From NCBI GenBank assembly GCA_030159075.1, contig BROG01000474.1, positions 404,501-468,500 of the forward strand: DNA of 64,000 bases. Direction: 5' to 3'. Source of the DNA: Atrina japonica (Eukaryota > Mollusca > Bivalvia > Pterioida > Pinnidae). Position 1 is the stretch's first letter, and every line of letters begins with the position of its first letter. Position numbers and translations under genes: made by a program. Shown one piece after another: positions 54,528-64,000 of this stretch. Under the pieces are notes generated by a model, which saw nothing but the letters and a program-made list of their open reading frames with translations, did no database searches and was not told the DNA's origin.

Positions 54528-56543
54528 ATGGAAACGTCACAAACCGATTTAAAAAGACTCGGGAATACATTCTGCAAACGTTTAGAAAAAGAATTTTTAA
54601 CGTGTACTATATGTATGCAAGCATATGAAAATCCCAAAGTCCTGGGATGCAATCACACATTTTGTCGCAAATGTTTAGCTGTGTATATCCCATTGAATGT
54701 AAAGGCAGATGGGACAGAACAAGGATTTGATTGTCCGATTTGTCGACGTTTTATCCCTGCACCAGAGCTCATGTCGCCCACGGACCAATGGGTAGATGCA
54801 CTTCAAAATAATTTTGTTTTTCTAAGTATGCAAGACATGATAGAGCAGACGACAGAGACACGCAATAATTCTCCCTACCCGGTATCTGCACAATGGCCGA
54901 AAGACGAAGTTGAACCACAGTGGACCAAACGTACTCTAAATTTGATGTGCAATGAACATGATAGGGCGTTAGACTACTACTGCGACTCCCATGACGCTAT
55001 ACTTTGTAATGATTGCGTCATCGTTCATCATAGATTTTGTCCGTCGATCACCACGTGTAAAGATGCGTCGAAAGAGTTAATAAATGCAGTTCCTGAGCTG
55101 TCCGAGTCTGCATTGAACCATTCAGAAATAGTGAAAGGGTTAAAGAATGAAGTTGGGATCCAATTAAGCCGATTGTCTGAAAGTCGAATGAGCATTCAGC
55201 AGGATATCAAGTCAACTAAAGAGGAACTTGTGAAGAAACTGGACGAATTAGAAAAAAAAATGCTTGATGATCTGGAGACGGTATACAAAGAGCGGAAGCA
55301 AATCTTTGATGAAAGAATGTTTCAATGTGATATGATACAGTGTAGCACAAGCGAGGCGATAGAAGTACTTCCAAACCTTGCCCAGTGCAAACCAAACGAA
55401 ATTGTCAAACAAATAGTCGATCGGAAGTCCGCAACTCGAGCTGAAGAGCTTCTCCTCAAAGAAATATGTGCGAAGACAAGGGAAAATGAGCTCAGATGTG
55501 ACATGAACAAATCTTTGAGAAATTTTCTAATGAGTACCACGAAACTAGGTGATCTCAATATTATTTCATCCCCTTTAAAAATTCCGAAAGGAGCTTCAAT
55601 GTACGCTTCTCAAAAGGCAGACGTCAATTTGTATGATGCTGCACTGAAAAGTTTTACTATCGAGGAAAACTTGAACGCTACGACACCAAATGATACGCGT
55701 CACTGTTGGATCACTGGTGTTACATACTTAGAGGATGGTCGAATGTTTCTGGTTGATGGTAACAATAAAACGGGAAAGCTATTTTCAGAAAATCTTGAAT
55801 TGTTAAGCGAGGTGAATATAGATGCCAATTGTTACGACGCCACTGCGACTAGTGGTAATGAAGTGGCGGCGACATTAACAGTTAGACAACGAGTTAAATT
55901 CATTTCTATCGAAGCAAACGATCTGACGATCTTGGAAAGAGAAATTGAAACAAAACAGTTATGTTATGGAATAGCTCATGGTCTAGGAAAGCTGTTCGTT
56001 TGTTGTGTGAGGAAGCATAGTCTACCAGACTGCGTCAAAGTCTTCAATGAAGATGACATTCTCTTGAGTCAGATATGTTCAGACAGCAATGGAACTCCGC
56101 TTTTCACCTCACTAAACTCGGCATACATTTCTATTTGTCCAAAAGAGAGTCTTATATCCGTAATTGACCAGCGCTCAGATAGGCACGCAATTGTGTCGTT
56201 CCTCTTGAATGGTGAAATTAAATCTCGTATTCTCCTTCCAAACTGGAGCGATAAGGTGCGTGGTATAGGTTTTTATGGAAAATCATTGATTGTAGCATTA
56301 CAGAACCGCAACCTCTGTATTTTATCCTGTCCACTGATAAAAGATGGCGAAATCACGGAAATATCATCTGAGAAGTCCGTTATGTATTCCTGTGCAATGT
56401 CTGTGAGCCCCAAAATGGACAAAATTGCTGTATCTCAAGTGTTTCCATATTATAACTGTAATGACAACAATATTGTAAGGATTTTAAGTCCAATATTTAG
56501 ATCATCTTGTGAAGGAGACTTTGGTTATGTCGTCACTGACTGA
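54528..56543 (+). CDS. TRIM-type RING/B-box/coiled-coil protein, copy 2
   Basis: Intact 671 residues in one coding exon. RING at about 26-72 (CTICMQAYENPKVLGCNHTF, CRKCLAVYI, FDCPICRRF). B-box 2 at about 153-190 (CNEHDRALDYYCDSHDAILC, CNDCVIVHH). Coiled coil about 195-330 (SRLSESRMSIQQDIKSTKEE). The beta-rich C-terminal region has the same blocks as copy 1 (ATRAEELLLKEIC, KLFVCCVRK, KMDKIAVSQ) and an extra ~15-residue tail after LSPIF. Predicted E3 ligase; substrate unknown. An acceptor at about 54452 (TTTATCTTTTCAG) implies a 5' UTR intron as in copy 1. The two genes are tandem paralogues about 34 kb apart; the virus-like element sits between them. Confidence 0.92.
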   Translation: METSQTDLKRLGNTFCKRLEKEFLTCTICMQAYENPKVLGCNHTFCRKCLAVYIPLNVKADGTEQGFDCPICRRFIPAPELMSPTDQWVDALQNNFVFLSMQDMIEQTTETRNNSPYPVSAQWPKDEVEPQWTKRTLNLMCNEHDRALDYYCDSHDAILCNDCVIVHHRFCPSITTCKDASKELINAVPELSESALNHSEIVKGLKNEVGIQLSRLSESRMSIQQDIKSTKEELVKKLDELEKKMLDDLETVYKERKQIFDERMFQCDMIQCSTSEAIEVLPNLAQCKPNEIVKQIVDRKSATRAEELLLKEICAKTRENELRCDMNKSLRNFLMSTTKLGDLNIISSPLKIPKGASMYASQKADVNLYDAALKSFTIEENLNATTPNDTRHCWITGVTYLEDGRMFLVDGNNKTGKLFSENLELLSEVNIDANCYDATATSGNEVAATLTVRQRVKFISIEANDLTILEREIETKQLCYGIAHGLGKLFVCCVRKHSLPDCVKVFNEDDILLSQICSDSNGTPLFTSLNSAYISICPKESLISVIDQRSDRHAIVSFLLNGEIKSRILLPNWSDKVRGIGFYGKSLIVALQNRNLCILSCPLIKDGEITEISSEKSVMYSCAMSVSPKMDKIAVSQVFPYYNCNDNNIVRILSPIFRSSCEGDFGYVVTD

Positions 56544-56824
56544 GTGAAAGGTTTTAAACGTAGTTAAGAATCTTTCCGTTATTTGATGGCATTAAACCTG
56601 ACAGTGTTAAAGGTTCTAAACGTAGTTCAAAGATTATAAAGGTAAACACATTAACAATGGACACAGGAAGAGGCCATCGGCTCTCCACAAGTAATATACA
56701 GGTTTTGTGATTGTTTTTACATACTTACAGACACAAGTTTTCTGATGATTTTTATACATATATACTCATTAAATACTATATGATATTCCATCACGACATG
56801 CTTTACTAACAAAACTGGCCTTGT

Positions 56825-57000
56825 ATATTCAGTGTGACCAAGCAGATTCGAACACGTCTATCAGTGTGACCAAACAGACTAGAACACGTCTATCAGTGTG
56901 ACCAAGCAGACTAGAACACGTCTATCAGAGTGACCAAGCAGACTCGAACACGTCTATCAGTGTGACCAAGCAGACTCGAACACGTCTATCAGTGTGATAT
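56825..57000. repeat. 32-bp minisatellite, 5-6 copies
   Basis: Unit AGTGTGACCAAGCAGACTCG plus AACACGTCTATC, nearly identical copies. From 57001 to 57640 nothing is recognised. Confidence 0.93.
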
Positions 57001-57639
57001 TGTATTTAGTCCTATATGCAAGACATAAAGAATATATCAATCATTATGATGCAACTATTATATTATATCATATTATAAAGTAAAAGAAAATATAACCAGA
57101 GACATACACGACAATTTCTAACTACTTGAACTCGGATACAAATTTTCACAAAATAACGTATTTCGAGATAAAAAGTTACATTTTGAAGTTAAAGGTCATA
57201 GTAATCTAATTGATAATCAAAATTGCAATTAGTTCTTAAGCAATGGGGTTTCGGGGATTAAAAAACTTTTATACTGATAAAATTAAGATCGAAAACTGAA
57301 TTTATTAAATAAGTATTATAAAATTAACTTAGAATTGGATTACACTGCATGGAACTTCACTTAATGCCAATGGATTTCCAAATAAGGAATAGAATTTTGA
57401 AAACCAATGATAGTAAAATTAATTTCAAAAAAAGTGTAATGCCTTATCATTTAATGAAACAATGGCTATATTAAAAATCTGGAATTACTGTTGTTATAGA
57501 CCAATATAGTATTCACTTGTCCATATCATGAAATAATAACAATTCTGTCCGACAGTGATACTAATAAAAGACAGGCTAGCCAGCCATGTTGTCTTCAATG
57601 CCAGTTGAACATATTATCCCTCTAAGATATACATGTATC

Positions 57640-58135
57640 ACATTTACTAGTATAAAAGATCCCAGATACCAAAGTATACATCTATAGGATGTCCAGTATA
57701 TAGATACAAATCTGGTAAAAATGGACAAACACGGACCTCTGGAAACCAAGAGGTGGGATCAGGAGCCATGGAGAAGTAAGCATCCCCTGTCAACCGGTCA
57801 TACCACCATGAGTCCACAGTCAAGTCCAAATGAAATACACGATGAACGAATCCTCGTCACAATTGGTACAGACTTCTCAACAACCGCCAATATATATATA
57901 AATCTCAGATACCAAAGTATAAATCAATAGAATGGCCAGGACATAGATACAAATCCGGTAATATTGGACAAAAACGGACCTCTCGAAACCAAGAGGTGGA
58001 ATCAGGTGCCATGGAGAAGTAAGCATCCCCTGTCGACCGGTCACACCCGCCGTGAGTCCACATTCAAGTCCAATGAAATACCTGAGGAGTGAATCCTCGT
58101 CACAACTGGTACAGACGTCTCAACAACGCAAACGA
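57640..58135 (-). repeat. two tandem copies of dispersed family R2
   Basis: Copies at about 57650-57850 and 57900-58135 share CAGATACCAAAGTATA, CAAACACGGACCTCTGGAAA, a GGGATCAGGNGCCATGGAGA-like block and AGTAAGCATCCCCTGTC. The two are more alike to each other than to 19440 or 61160, indicating local duplication. Confidence 0.85.
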
Positions 58136-58260
58136 AAAGGCAACTCAACTCTCACTTAATGAAACAGAGTAATCGCAAACAAGACTATTATAACGACCGT
58201 AAAGTTTGCAGAACGTTGACATCAAACATGGTTTTCGATATCCCTGTCTCAATAATTTGT

Positions 58261-58385
58261 CAGTGAGTAGTTTACATCTGTATATGAAATGTTCATATGT
58301 TGAACACGACCTGGCATATCAGTTCATTTGTGAAATATAAACTCCATATGCGGGTGACGGTGGGGTATTACTACTTATATAATAT
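58261..58385 (-). pseudogene. inverted C-terminal fragment of a Penelope-like reverse transcriptase
   Basis: Reverse complement matches 60880-60985 (CATATGCGGGTGA, AACTCCATATG, GTGAGTAGTTTAC), i.e. the RT C-terminal coding segment YGVYISQMIRYDR, in diverged form. It lies directly upstream of the hammerhead motif, as expected for the partly inverted ends (pseudo-LTRs) of Penelope-like elements. Confidence 0.6.
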
Positions 58386-58398
58386 CTATTTAAAATTG

Positions 58399-58444
58399 GA
58401 GCTCAATTGATGAAGTCTAATTGACAGAAACAATCGTCTTGAGC
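58399..58444 (+). ncRNA. hammerhead ribozyme motif of a Penelope-like element
   Basis: GAGCTCAA, TTGATGA (usual CTGATGA with one change), helix II GTC/GAC around TAATT, GAAAC, loop AATC, cleavage triplet GTC, then TTGAGC. Helix I pairs GCTCAA with TTGAGC (6 bp) and helix III is minimal (AC/GT). The C-to-T change in the core probably weakens cleavage. RT coding remains begin within 40 bp downstream. Confidence 0.75.
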
Positions 58445-58479
58445 ATTATAGGTTTGGTATTATTTTTAACGATGATTAA

Positions 58480-59625
58480 TGAAATCTCGTATTCGGAAAC
58501 TTAAAGGAACAATAAAAACACATTATCCCTCTGTATTTAGTGATCCAGAAATGGTAACCGAGCTGGATAGATAACATGACCAATATGTACTGGTCCCAGC
58601 AGACAAAGCCTAAAATAATGTACTTTTTATTTGTAAGGCACATTATTTTAATTGTTTATTAGAAGAACTAGGGTTTAATACGAATTCTGGTAATTCTTCA
58701 TAAACACGAAGCTCACTTTCAAAGGACGAGATCCTTAAAAATCACGTGTCCTTATTACGTTCGTTTGATGTACCTTCGACCGACACTGACTTTGTGCTAC
58801 CGTATTTATATTGGATACTTAAACTTCACTAAACACCATATAAGCAGAGGTACATAGCAGGATCCAGCAAATGTTTTTACCAAACCTTTATCTTTACTCC
58901 TTACCAAGATACTAACAGCCGTTAAGTAGACACTTCAACAGTGTTGTACAGTTGCTTATTCCAGAAGCGCTGTAAATAAGATGTGGATACTTAAAAATTC
59001 TAAACAACTTTTAGAAAATTTGAAGGCACACTTCACAGTATCAAAACATACGACTTCTCTCCTCTTTACACATCAATTCCACATAATAAATTAAAATAGA
59101 GACTTTTTAGCAACATACACAACTGTTTTTTCACTAAAAGTGGTACCCGGAAGTTTAAATACCTAGTGATTGGGCATCGTGATACTAATTTTGTCAAACA
59201 CCACTCTGATTCTACATATAAATACACTGAAGATGATATAAAAAACATGCTGGAATTTCTAATAGACAATATATATATAATGTTCGGAGACGTGGTCTTT
59301 CTACAAACTGTCTGTATTCCAAAGGGAACCAGTTGTGCTCCTTTATTCACATGAAGCAGACTTCATTCAGAAACTGTTGAATCAAAAGAAGAAAAAGTTA
59401 GCTGTGTCCTTTAATTTGACATTTAGATATATCGACGACGCTTTGTCAACTAAATATGACAATTTTTATACATATGTCAATGCGATATATCCCAGAGAAC
59501 TAGAAATTCAAGATACAACAGAATCAAGCACACATGGGTCATACTTAGACATTTACCTACACAGACGGGAAATTAACAACTAAGCTATACGACAAACGCG
59601 ACGATTTCGGCTTTCCCATCGTTAA
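58480..59625 (+). pseudogene. Penelope-like reverse transcriptase remnant
   Basis: Scattered frames with many stops: PYKQRYIAGSSKC-type segment (~58850), DFSPLYTSIPHNKLK (~59050), HSDSTYKYTEDDIKNMLEFL (59200-59250), VVFLQTVCIPKGTSCAPL (~59295-59345), NLTFRYIDDALS (the YIDD catalytic motif, ~59415-59450) and THGSYLDIYLH (~59530). These are the conserved RT blocks of Penelope-like retroelements in correct order. Multiple frameshifts (e.g. 59345-59350) and stops; inactive. Ends at a sharp palindrome (59630-59655). Confidence 0.82.
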
Positions 59626-59629
59626 TTAT

Positions 59630-59655
59630 TATTCGCCGCCAGGAGGCGGCGAATA
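59630..59655. repeat. GC-rich perfect palindrome
   Basis: ATTCGCCGCC, AGGA, GGCGGCGAAT: an 11-bp stem including flanking T-A, inside AT-rich DNA, exactly where the RT remnant stops. Possibly the terminus of another inserted element or a recombination scar. From 59656 to 60879 no gene or repeat is recognised. Confidence 0.85.
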
Positions 59656-60879
59656 TATTTCAAATTAAGTTAGGAAGTAGTATATGGAAGGAGCTGTTAG
59701 TTTCTTTGAACGCGGAAGTAATGACGTAGTAATTTTATTTGAGGCAAAAACGCTATTAAATTTCAGATATGAAAGTGATGTTGGTTTGTTTCATAAATAA
59801 TCAGCATATTAATTTTTTTAATGCAATTAAGGTATAATACCAAGCGATTCGTATTTTTGAAATAACGATAAGTGGGAGACATTAGTCGAAATGATGGGAG
59901 CAATCATTACGTGATTGCTTTTGATTTTGATAAGAGCATGATATCCTATTATATAAGTTTAGTGGACGACGGGAATTTGGAACAAAATGTTTGTTATCAT
60001 TTTTATCATTTAAAATGATTTCGTTTGTGCAAAACGGAATAAATATAACACCGAAAACGAAATGTGTCGTATGAAATAATGATGATTGAGTGGGAGAACA
60101 ACAAAGTGAAAAACGGGTCGGACGATTTACCGAAACAGACCTTAATTACCGAAGCACACCATTTTTACTTTTATTTCGACATAAAAACTGTAGTACATGT
60201 AGTACATGTTAAAGTCTACATATAATAAAATGTTACTTTTAACACGAGTTTTGTGTAATAATGGATAAAGTCAGAATTATCATGTTAAACAAGATCGAAC
60301 CACTCTAGCCGGCTAGGCCAACAATGAACGAAACAGACTGGAATATGGACTTGTTTTAAAAAAAAATAATCTGAATTATTCCATAAATGTTTTTTCTAAA
60401 TTAACGTTTTATATTCTTGATATATACTAATATTTAATACATTTTCTTAAAAAAAAAATCCAAGTTCTTCACCATTGTTGACAACCATTATGCAGAACAG
60501 TGAAAATTACTGCAACTGTCATTTTGTAAACTTTTACATATATAGACATTGTACATCGCTGATGTCAATTGCTATATAAACACTACTAAAATGAATGATT
60601 ACACTGGGATGAATTTGACCAGGAACATGATGACCACTCCATTTCTCACTACTGTCTGTGAACTTGGTGTTAGTTGACGGGAAATCGCCGTTAAATTAGT
60701 TCTGTTGACTCTATTTTCACAAAAATTGTATCTTCTGGTAGGGACTTTTTGTCGTAATAGATATTAAGTAACTGAAAGCTTGCATTCATTTATTCCCAAA
60801 CTTCCTTTGAAATACCTTTGGCGGCGAATTGATGCTTTGCATCAAATTTTTCTTGTCCACATTTAAGTAGTAGTATCCC

Positions 60880-61114
60880 ACAATCACCCGCATATGGAGT
60901 TTATATTTCACAAATGATCAGATATGACAGGGCGAGTTCGACATATGAACATTCTATATGTAGAGGTAAACTACTCACTGGCAAATTATTAACACAGGGA
61001 TATCGAAAACCGCGTTTGATGTCAACGTTCAATAAATTTTACGGTCTTGTTTGCGACTACTCTGCTTCGGTAGGTGAAATGTTGAGTTACCTGTTGAGAC
61101 ATCTGTGCCAATAG
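60880..61114 (+). pseudogene. C-terminal fragment of a Penelope-like reverse transcriptase
   Basis: The frame reads YGVYISQMIRYDRASSTYEH, KLLTGKLLTQGYRKPRLMST, FNKFYGLVCDY, the segment following the RT palm and thumb in Penelope-like elements. About 1.25 kb of unrelated DNA separates it from the RT remnant ending at 59625, so the original element was disrupted by insertion or rearrangement. Confidence 0.7.
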
Positions 61115-61159
61115 TGACGATGATTCGTTCCTCACGTGTTTCATTTTAATTTGACTGTG

Positions 61160-61320
61160 TAGTCATGGCGGGTGTGACCGGTCGACAGGGGATGCTTACT
61201 CCTCCATGGCACCTGATCCAACCTCTTGATTTCAAGAGGTCCGTGTTAGTCAATTTTTTACCAAATTTGTACCTGTTTCCTGGACATCCTGATGATTTGT
61301 GCCTTGGTATCTGAAACTTT
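61160..61320 (+). repeat. dispersed family R2, plus-strand copy
   Basis: GGTCGACAGGGGATGCTTAC, TCCATGGCACCTGATCC, TCAAGAGGTCCGT and GCCTTGGTATCTGA: reverse complement of the 57.6-58.1 kb copies. From 61321 to 62135 nothing else is recognised. Confidence 0.85.
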
Positions 61321-62139
61321 TAATATTTTCTAACATTTACTAAACTAGTCAGCCAGGATATATCATGAAAACGTGTAGCTAGTCATTTACTAAGCTAGTC
61401 AGTCAAAATATATCGTGAAAACCTGTAATAATTATAATGACTAAGCTAGCCGGAAATGTTATAAACATACATATAAGACGGTCGAGTTGGCGTTTTAACA
61501 TGGCGTCTGCTACTGCAATTCTAAAGGAATTCGATTGCTATACTCGTTAATCCCATAGAATTCCTATTTGAATAGCCTGTGTTCTAACGCTTCTGCTATT
61601 TTTACACAAACAAAATCACAAATAGTGAAAACAACTAGAGATGTTTAGGGATCTGTAGAGTTCTTCTCGTAAACAATTGTAATATTAGCTAGCATGTGTC
61701 CTACATACAGTGCACATTACAATAAAACATTTAATACGTACGTACAGTACAAGTAGATCATATCATGTCAATACCTGTAATACGTAATGATGTGTTCAAT
61801 GCAATGCGGGCTAGTCATGATATATGCCAATACCGCATGTAATACAGTAAAACCAGTTATGTCAACAAGACATGTAATACTTAGGCACTATGCTAATGGT
61901 TTACGCTATTTCAATACAGAATGTAATTCAAACGGTTGTATATGCAATTATGATTTGGAATAACTAGTGGTTATTTCCATTTACCAGTAATCATAGTTCA
62001 TACAATACCAGTATTTTATTTAATTTTGAGTGGTGTTTTACGCCACACCTATCGATTTTTCCGTTATATGGTGGCAGCCAATTTTTAATGATGGAGAGAG
62101 AACTTAGTTACAATGTACCTGAGAAAAGACCACCGGCCT

Positions 62140-62755
62140 TCCGCATACAATACCAACAGGTCATATGTTAATAAGGAGCGCGATATTTTCAGTGATTACC
62201 CAATCGTATGCTACTAAGACGTGTACCAATAATCATACAATACCAACAGGTCATGTTAATAAGGAATGTGATATTTTCAGTGATTACCCAATCATATGCT
62301 ACTAAGACGTGTACCAATAATCATACAATACCAACAGGTCATATTTTAATAAGGAGCGCGATATTTTCAGTGAATACCCAATCGTATGCTATTAAGACGT
62401 GTACCAATAATCATACAATACCAACAGGTCATGATGTGTTAATAAGGCATGTGATATTTTCAGTGAATACCCAATCGTATGCTATTAAGACGTGTACCAA
62501 TAATCATACAATACCAACAGGTCATGATGTGTTAATAAGGCATGTGATATTTTCAGTGAATACCCAATCGTATGCTATTTAAGACGTGTACCAATAATCA
62601 TACAATACCAACAGGTCATGATGTGTTAATAAGGCATGTGATATTTTCAGTGAATACCCAATCGTATGCTATTAAGACATGTACCAATAATCATACAATA
62701 CCAACAGGTCATGATGTGTTAATAAGGCATGTGATATTTTCAGTGATTATCATAC
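62140..62755. repeat. 94-bp minisatellite, about 6.5 copies
   Basis: Unit includes CAATCGTATGCTATTAAGAC, GTGTACCAATAATCATACAA and TACCAACAGGTCATGATGTG; the last four units are nearly identical. Frames 62208-62582 and 62572-62772 are periodic artefacts. Confidence 0.95.
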
Positions 62756-63670
62756 TTTTCAAGATAATGTGAAAAAACATCCAAAAACATGAAAAATCCA
62801 CAAAAAAGGGAAAATAACTCACATAACGGTCGACCCAACAATTTCCACCAAAATAAAATAATGGTAGATTTTTGCAAGCTGCTCATTTAAGGTAAAGGTT
62901 TTTTCACTAGCTTTAATAATTTTGGAGATACATGTACTAAATAAAAAATAGCTGCTGACTCATTCGTTCTATATTTATCCATGGCAGCCATGTTTGGTCC
63001 TAGCCCCTTTTCATCTTCAAACTTTATGCAGCTTTATATGGTTATACTTCCTGTCAAGTTTGGTTCAAATTACTCCAATAGTTCTAGAGAAGTAGTCAAA
63101 AATGTCAAAAATTTTACCCTAAAAAGTTACATTTTCCATTTTTTTTAGGTACCTTGACCTTTGACCCCATGACCTTGTAATTTTGTCAAAATGATACTTA
63201 GATAATTCCTTACAACTTTCTCATATATCTTTGTATACAAAAAGTTTTTGAGTTATTAAACAATTTGTAATACAATTGTACCCTGTGTTACTGAAGCACC
63301 CCCTAGTGGCTCATTTATGGACAGATTTCATTTTCGTTCGCAAACTTTGTAGATATTGACTTAACAATCATGCATAAAAAATTTGAAAGTCATCTGATCA
63401 TTGGTTCATGAGAAGATTTTTAAATATGTACCAAGTTTAGGTCCTTTTTGGCCCCTTTGGGTCCTAACCCCTTTTCATTCACAAACGTTATGCAGCTTCA
63501 CATGGGGATACTATATACCAAGTTTGGTAAAAATTGGCCCACTGGTTCTTGAGAAGAAGTCGAAAATGTGTAAATGTTAACGATGCACGACACACGATGC
63601 ATGATGACAGACACAAGGTGATCGCAATAGGTCACCATGTGCCTTTGGCTCAGGTGACCTAAAAACACAG
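62756..63670 (+). repeat. interspersed repeat, inverted partner of 12305-13617
   Basis: Matches reversed 12.3-13.0 kb (AAACATCCAAAAACATGA, GGGAAAATAACTC, CTTTGACCCCATGACCTTG, AAAGTTTTTGAGTTATTAAA-type segments) and then 14955-15150 (63310-63490). Includes a CTCF-like CCCCCTAGTGGC at 63300. The remainder to 64000 is unassigned. Confidence 0.75.
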
Positions 63671-64000
63671 CTAATGCCCCTTTAAGTCATGACATCTCTA
63701 ACACCTAGATAGCACTGATTTCTGCCCTGTTGGACCTAAGCTGGTTATGAGTATCTCCAGATGCATCGTAAAATGTTTTTCATCTCCACCATTAATTTGT
63801 TTTATTGTTCTTTTAAACTCCACAAGATGTCCCCAAATTTAGGTGAAGAGCCACAAATTTAGACCTATACTGTGGAGTGACCCCAATGTAGTGTGATTTC
63901 TTTTACATGCCACACTTGCTGTTACTCAGTTGTAAGTCTCATCCAAAAGACCTATGTCTTTCCTATGGTATGATGAGCACTTGGCAAAGAAAATGTTGCT

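Noticed and set aside
62140..62755. CRISPR-like regular repeats / repeat-encoded protein
   Set aside because: 94-bp contiguous units with no spacers; the open frame follows from the repeat.

Overview
The window is AT-rich eukaryotic DNA, most likely from a mollusc and probably a bivalve. The evidence is spliced genes with GT-AG introns, intronless TRIM-type RING/B-box genes, tRNA-derived SINEs, Penelope-like retroelement debris with hammerhead ribozymes, many minisatellites and Polinton/Maverick-type DNA. The species is inferred from content only.

Layout. 1-985 is a 42-bp minisatellite. 1332-4824 (+) holds the last four exons of an unrecognised host gene. 5659-11290 (-) is a five-exon gene for a secreted protein with one discoidin (F5/8 type C) domain. 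11.3-20.6 kb is repeat-rich intergenic DNA (166-bp tandem repeats, two SINEs, a hammerhead motif). 20645-22582 (+) is an intact TRIM gene and 54528-56543 (+) an intact paralogue. A relic of a third TRIM 3' end lies at about 27.95-28.08 kb. 57.6-64 kb holds interspersed repeats, a broken Penelope-like element, a 94-bp minisatellite and an inverted copy of the 12-13 kb repeat.

The centre (29810-51650) is a 21.8-kb Polinton/Maverick-like element with terminal inverted repeats (TIRs) of about 220 bp and a 6-bp target duplication (AGGCGT). It encodes a protein-primed-type family B DNA polymerase (broken by three stops, a SINE and frameshifts), a retroviral-type integrase (frameshifted), about ten small conserved structural or membrane-type proteins, a capsid-type protein and an intact packaging ATPase. 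Most genes sit 20-40 bp apart, with an A-rich TTAAAA-like motif directly before the ATG.

The capsid-type gene is split by a second element, 41546-49293 (7.75 kb, ~90-bp TIRs, 6-bp duplication ATCCAA). This younger element carries the 3' end of a different family B polymerase, a capsid-associated protein, an AT-hook protein, a BIR (IAP-type) protein, a CCHC zinc-knuckle protein, and two pairs of outward-facing small genes encoding basic, Cys-tailed proteins. These four genes are each followed by a histone-mRNA-type 3' stem-loop and a purine-rich GAAAAGAAAC-like downstream element. This implies replication-dependent, non-polyadenylated transcripts from a virus-like element. I regard it as the most novel feature here.

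Both elements are decayed copies, so statements about function concern the ancestral elements, not present activity.
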